Source of the DNA: Thermoplasmatota archaeon | GTDB lineage: Archaea; Thermoplasmatota; Thermoplasmata; Thermoplasmatales; Thermoplasmataceae | Reading direction: 5' to 3' | Assembly: GCA_023489425.1 (NCBI GenBank) | Contig: JAMDCG010000044.1 | Span: 1 to 8,098 of the forward strand | Length of the DNA: 8,098 nt | Shown: positions 6,450 through 8,098 of the stretch, piece after piece | Position numbering within the stretch: the stretch's first letter is position 1 | How the letters are laid out: each line of letters starts with the position of its first letter | Notes under the pieces: generated by a model | What the model was told of the DNA's origin: nothing | The model's input: the letters and a program-made list of their open reading frames with translations, nothing else | Databases searched by the model: none | Program-made: the position numbers and the translations under genes

Positions 6450-6986
6450 ATGATGGCATTCAAAATTTATAGAAAACATTTTCTTATGGAGAAACTTACA
6501 CTTAACATGCATTGTTTGATCATAAACAGAGGTAAAATCGAAGGCATGGAAGACATGGAAGAACTGGCAAAGGTCCCTTACGACGAAGCTTTTGTTGTTG
6601 ATCTTGATGCAATAACACATTACCGTTTTAACTTCAAAATGTATAATGAACTTTCCAAATATATTGAATTTACTTTGATGGCATATCCGTATAAAGAAAA
6701 TGATTTAATGGATATAATAGTGTCAGGCGCGTCGAGAGTGGTTATAAACGATACTCTGGAAATAGACACTATAAAAAAATTCCTTGATGTTACAGACGAA
6801 CTTGTAATGCGATGTTCAGATAGTGAAAAGGCTCACATGTTTCATAGCCTGACTGGAAATATGTATCTATCATGTAAAATATTCAATGTTCCAGGAGTCT
6901 TTTTCTATTATGGCCCATTTCTCAATAGGGGACCAAATATTATTCCCCTTGAAAATTTTCCAGAAGAATTAAGAATAGACTGCTGA
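6450..6986 (+). CDS. HisA-like (proFAR isomerase-related) short TIM-barrel protein
   Basis: This 178-residue soluble protein has the rhythm of the HisA-related archaeal family (COG1411-like). It has a first strand HCLIINRGKIEG (21-32), then EAFVVDLDAI (46-55), which parallels the VVDLDGA strand of HisA. It continues with YPYKENDLMDIIVSGASRVVIN (79-100), which parallels the phosphate-site segment rVviGT of HisA. Here NDT replaces GT, so the phosphate grip may be lost. Typical family members are about 220-240 residues, so the last barrel strands appear to be missing or strongly diverged. The ending FYYGPFLNRGPNIIPLENFPEELRIDC is not recognised. The enzyme activity is unknown and a histidine-pathway role should not be assumed. 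The start at 6450 is favoured by promoter spacing; ATGs at 6486 and 6507 are alternatives, and the last falls exactly at the first predicted strand. Confidence 0.6.
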   Translation: MMAFKIYRKHFLMEKLTLNMHCLIINRGKIEGMEDMEELAKVPYDEAFVVDLDAITHYRFNFKMYNELSKYIEFTLMAYPYKENDLMDIIVSGASRVVINDTLEIDTIKKFLDVTDELVMRCSDSEKAHMFHSLTGNMYLSCKIFNVPGVFFYYGPFLNRGPNIIPLENFPEELRIDC

Positions 6987-7127
6987 AAAATCGCGGGTAG
7001 ATTACTCAATATTTATTCTTAGAAAACGAGAGTTCTCGGTTAAGCGTTGAAATAAGGTGATGACACATATTTTCCGTAGAATTTATGAAACAATAAAATA
7101 ATCTAATATGATGAAGTCCTGAGATAG
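6987..7127. other. Short spacer with T-rich tract, dyad and weak pyrD promoter
   Basis: A T-rich stretch (7008-7020) may end the upstream transcript. An imperfect 12-bp dyad CGAGAGTTCTCG (7027-7038) follows. The A/T-rich segment AATAAAATA (7092-7100), centred about 32 nt before the pyrD ATG, is a weak TATA candidate that would give a very short leader. The spacing leaves open whether pyrD is also read from the upstream gene. No gene is seen here. Confidence 0.35.
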
Positions 7128-8030
7128 ATGGTTTCCTTAGCCGTTAAAACAGGAGGAGTTAGTTTTGAATCACCTGCCATACTTGCATCTGGAATTCTTG
7201 ATGAGAATGGATATACAATGAAAAGAGTTCTGGAGGATGGAGCCGGGGCAGTAGTTACCAAATCCATAGGTACTGAAGAAAGAAACGGCTATTTTTCACC
7301 AGTAGTGGTTCCTGAAGATACCTATCTGATTAATGCAATGGGTCTCCCTAACCCAGGAATTGATTCGTTTGAGGAGGAGATTAAGATTGCCCTTACGGCA
7401 AAAAAACCTGTGATCGGTAGTATTTTTGCTTCAAATACAGATGATTTCCTTAAATTGGCCCTAAAAATGCAGGACTTTGGAGTTAGTGCTGTAGAACTTA
7501 ATCTTTCCTGCCCGCACGTTCAGGGCTTCGGATCTGAAGTTGGAAGTGATCCGGTTCTGGTCAAGGAAATTGTAAAAACCCTGAAGGGTACCATTAAAAT
7601 ACCGGTCTGGAGCAAACTCAGTCCAAATGTTACCTCCATATCAGAGATTTCAAGAGCCGCTTCTGACTCGGATGCCCTTGTCTTGATTAATACAGTCAGG
7701 GCTATGGCCATTGATATTGAAGCAAGAAGACCTGTTCTCACAAACAGTTATGGGGGAATGTCCGGCACAGCAATTAAACCTGTAGGACTAAGATGTGTTT
7801 ACGAAGTAAGGAAAGAAACAGAGATTGACATAATAGGCGTTGGTGGGATATCCAGTTACATTGATGCACTTGAATACATAATGGCCGGGGCATCTGTGTT
7901 CCAGATAGGAACTGCTCTTATGAAGTACGGTAGAAGTATATTCATGAGAATTACGGGGGATCTGGAGAAATATATGATATCCAATGGAATTAATAACCTG
8001 GAGGAGCTTGTTGGGGTGGCTGTGAGATGA
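7128..8030 (+). CDS. pyrD: Dihydroorotate dehydrogenase, class 1B-type catalytic subunit
   Basis: This 300-residue FMN-dependent TIM-barrel enzyme oxidises dihydroorotate to orotate, the fourth step of UMP synthesis. The substrate loop NAMGLPNPG is at 69-77. The active-site NLSCPH is at 125-130 with C128 as the catalytic base, as in class 1 enzymes (class 2 has Ser). SKLSPN (162-167) has the conserved Lys163. GGMSGTAIKPVGLR is at 209-222, and the FMN phosphate site is formed by GVGGI (237-241) and GASVFQIGTA (254-263). Length and motifs are complete. The stop overlaps the following pyrK-like start (ATGA, 8027-8030), which marks this as the NAD+-linked 1B heterotetramer type rather than a stand-alone fumarate-dependent 1A enzyme. 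The start ATG at 7128 has only a weak GAG upstream, consistent with a leaderless or near-leaderless message. Confidence 0.95.
   Translation: MVSLAVKTGGVSFESPAILASGILDENGYTMKRVLEDGAGAVVTKSIGTEERNGYFSPVVVPEDTYLINAMGLPNPGIDSFEEEIKIALTAKKPVIGSIFASNTDDFLKLALKMQDFGVSAVELNLSCPHVQGFGSEVGSDPVLVKEIVKTLKGTIKIPVWSKLSPNVTSISEISRAASDSDALVLINTVRAMAIDIEARRPVLTNSYGGMSGTAIKPVGLRCVYEVRKETEIDIIGVGGISSYIDALEYIMAGASVFQIGTALMKYGRSIFMRITGDLEKYMISNGINNLEELVGVAVR
8013..8019 (+). promoter_or_regulatory. Ribosome binding site of pyrK inside the pyrD 3' end
   Basis: GGGGTGG stands 7 nt before the ATG at 8027 and fits the GGTG anti-Shine-Dalgarno core. It supports 8027 (or the adjacent ATG at 8030) as the start of the next gene. 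Confidence 0.5.
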
Positions 8031-8098
8031 TGGAACATATTCGTATAACAAAAAGGGTGAAAAATACACCAACAGTCGTTTCACTTTACTTTAAGTGG
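8027..8098 (+). CDS. pyrK: PyrK-like electron-transfer subunit of dihydroorotate dehydrogenase, N-terminus only
   Basis: Twenty-four codons are visible before the window ends, beginning MMEHIRITKRVKNTPTVVSL. This fits the first strand of the ferredoxin-NADP+ reductase-like FAD domain of PyrK, where a short basic strand is followed by a TPTVVSLYF-type segment. PyrK carries FAD and a [2Fe-2S] cluster and passes electrons from PyrD to NAD+. The visible part is too short to show either cofactor site, so the call rests on this N-terminus plus the ATGA overlap with a class 1B-type pyrD. The first codons are ATGATG, so the start could be 8027 or 8030. Confidence 0.75.
   Translation, partial: MMEHIRITKRVKNTPTVVSLYFKW

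Noticed and set aside
6336..6620. Minus-strand frame of 94 codons opposite the start of the HisA-like gene
   Set aside because: Most of it is antisense to the HisA-like coding region and its Cys/His/Phe-rich composition is typical of a shadow frame. No promoter or recognised motif supports it.
7057..7122. Possible box C/D guide RNA: GTGATGA (7057-7063), ATGATGA (7108-7114) and CTGA (7119-7122)
   Set aside because: The internal spacing is wrong: only 4 nt separate the second C-like box from CTGA, leaving no guide. No D' box sits between the two C-like boxes, and they are 44 nt apart. ATGATGA-type words are common near start codons here.
333..7127. Search for insertion sequences, CRISPR repeats, integrase sites or a defence system in the window
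   Set aside because: No transposase or nuclease motifs, no regularly spaced repeats and no tRNA attachment site are visible. The recognised genes are ordinary transport and metabolic genes.

Overview
The window looks like a chromosomal segment of an archaeon, most likely an acidophilic member of the Thermoplasmatales (Thermoplasma/Ferroplasma/Cuniculiplasma type). This placement is inferred from several features: low GC, archaeal BRE/TATA-like promoters about 25 nt upstream of start codons (so probably leaderless first genes), GGTG-type ribosome binding sites on internal operon genes, a KdpFABC potassium pump with no KdpD/KdpE beside it, and a PyrD/PyrK-type dihydroorotate dehydrogenase. No marker fixes the genus.

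Layout: 1-332 is the 3' end of elp3, the tRNA wobble-uridine modification enzyme. 333-807 is AT-rich intergenic DNA that ends in the kdp promoter, where a perfect 23-bp palindrome (759-781) covers the BRE and the edge of the TATA box. 808-5310 is a tightly overlapping kdpF-kdpA-kdpB-kdpC operon for high-affinity K+ uptake. The 32-residue kdpF is small and easily missed. 5296-6105 on the minus strand is a tandem universal-stress-protein (USP) gene that converges on kdpC and overlaps its 3' end by 15 bp. Its own promoter carries a 15-bp palindrome. 6106-6449 is a regulatory/intergenic stretch with no convincing gene. 6450-6986 encodes a short HisA-like (proFAR isomerase-related) protein with a palindrome centred on its TATA-like box. 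7128-8030 is pyrD and 8027 to the end is the start of pyrK, which together form a pyrimidine biosynthesis pair.

Functionally, KdpFABC scavenges K+ at very low external concentrations. In extreme acidophiles K+ uptake also helps build the inside-positive membrane potential that resists proton entry. The USP-domain neighbour is notable because the bacterial kdp sensor KdpD also contains a USP domain, but a regulatory link here is only a hypothesis. PyrD with PyrK would oxidise dihydroorotate and pass electrons through FAD/[2Fe-2S] to NAD+. No mobile element, CRISPR array, rRNA or tRNA was recognised. The most interesting uncharacterised material is regulatory: three different odd-centred perfect palindromes at three separate promoters.
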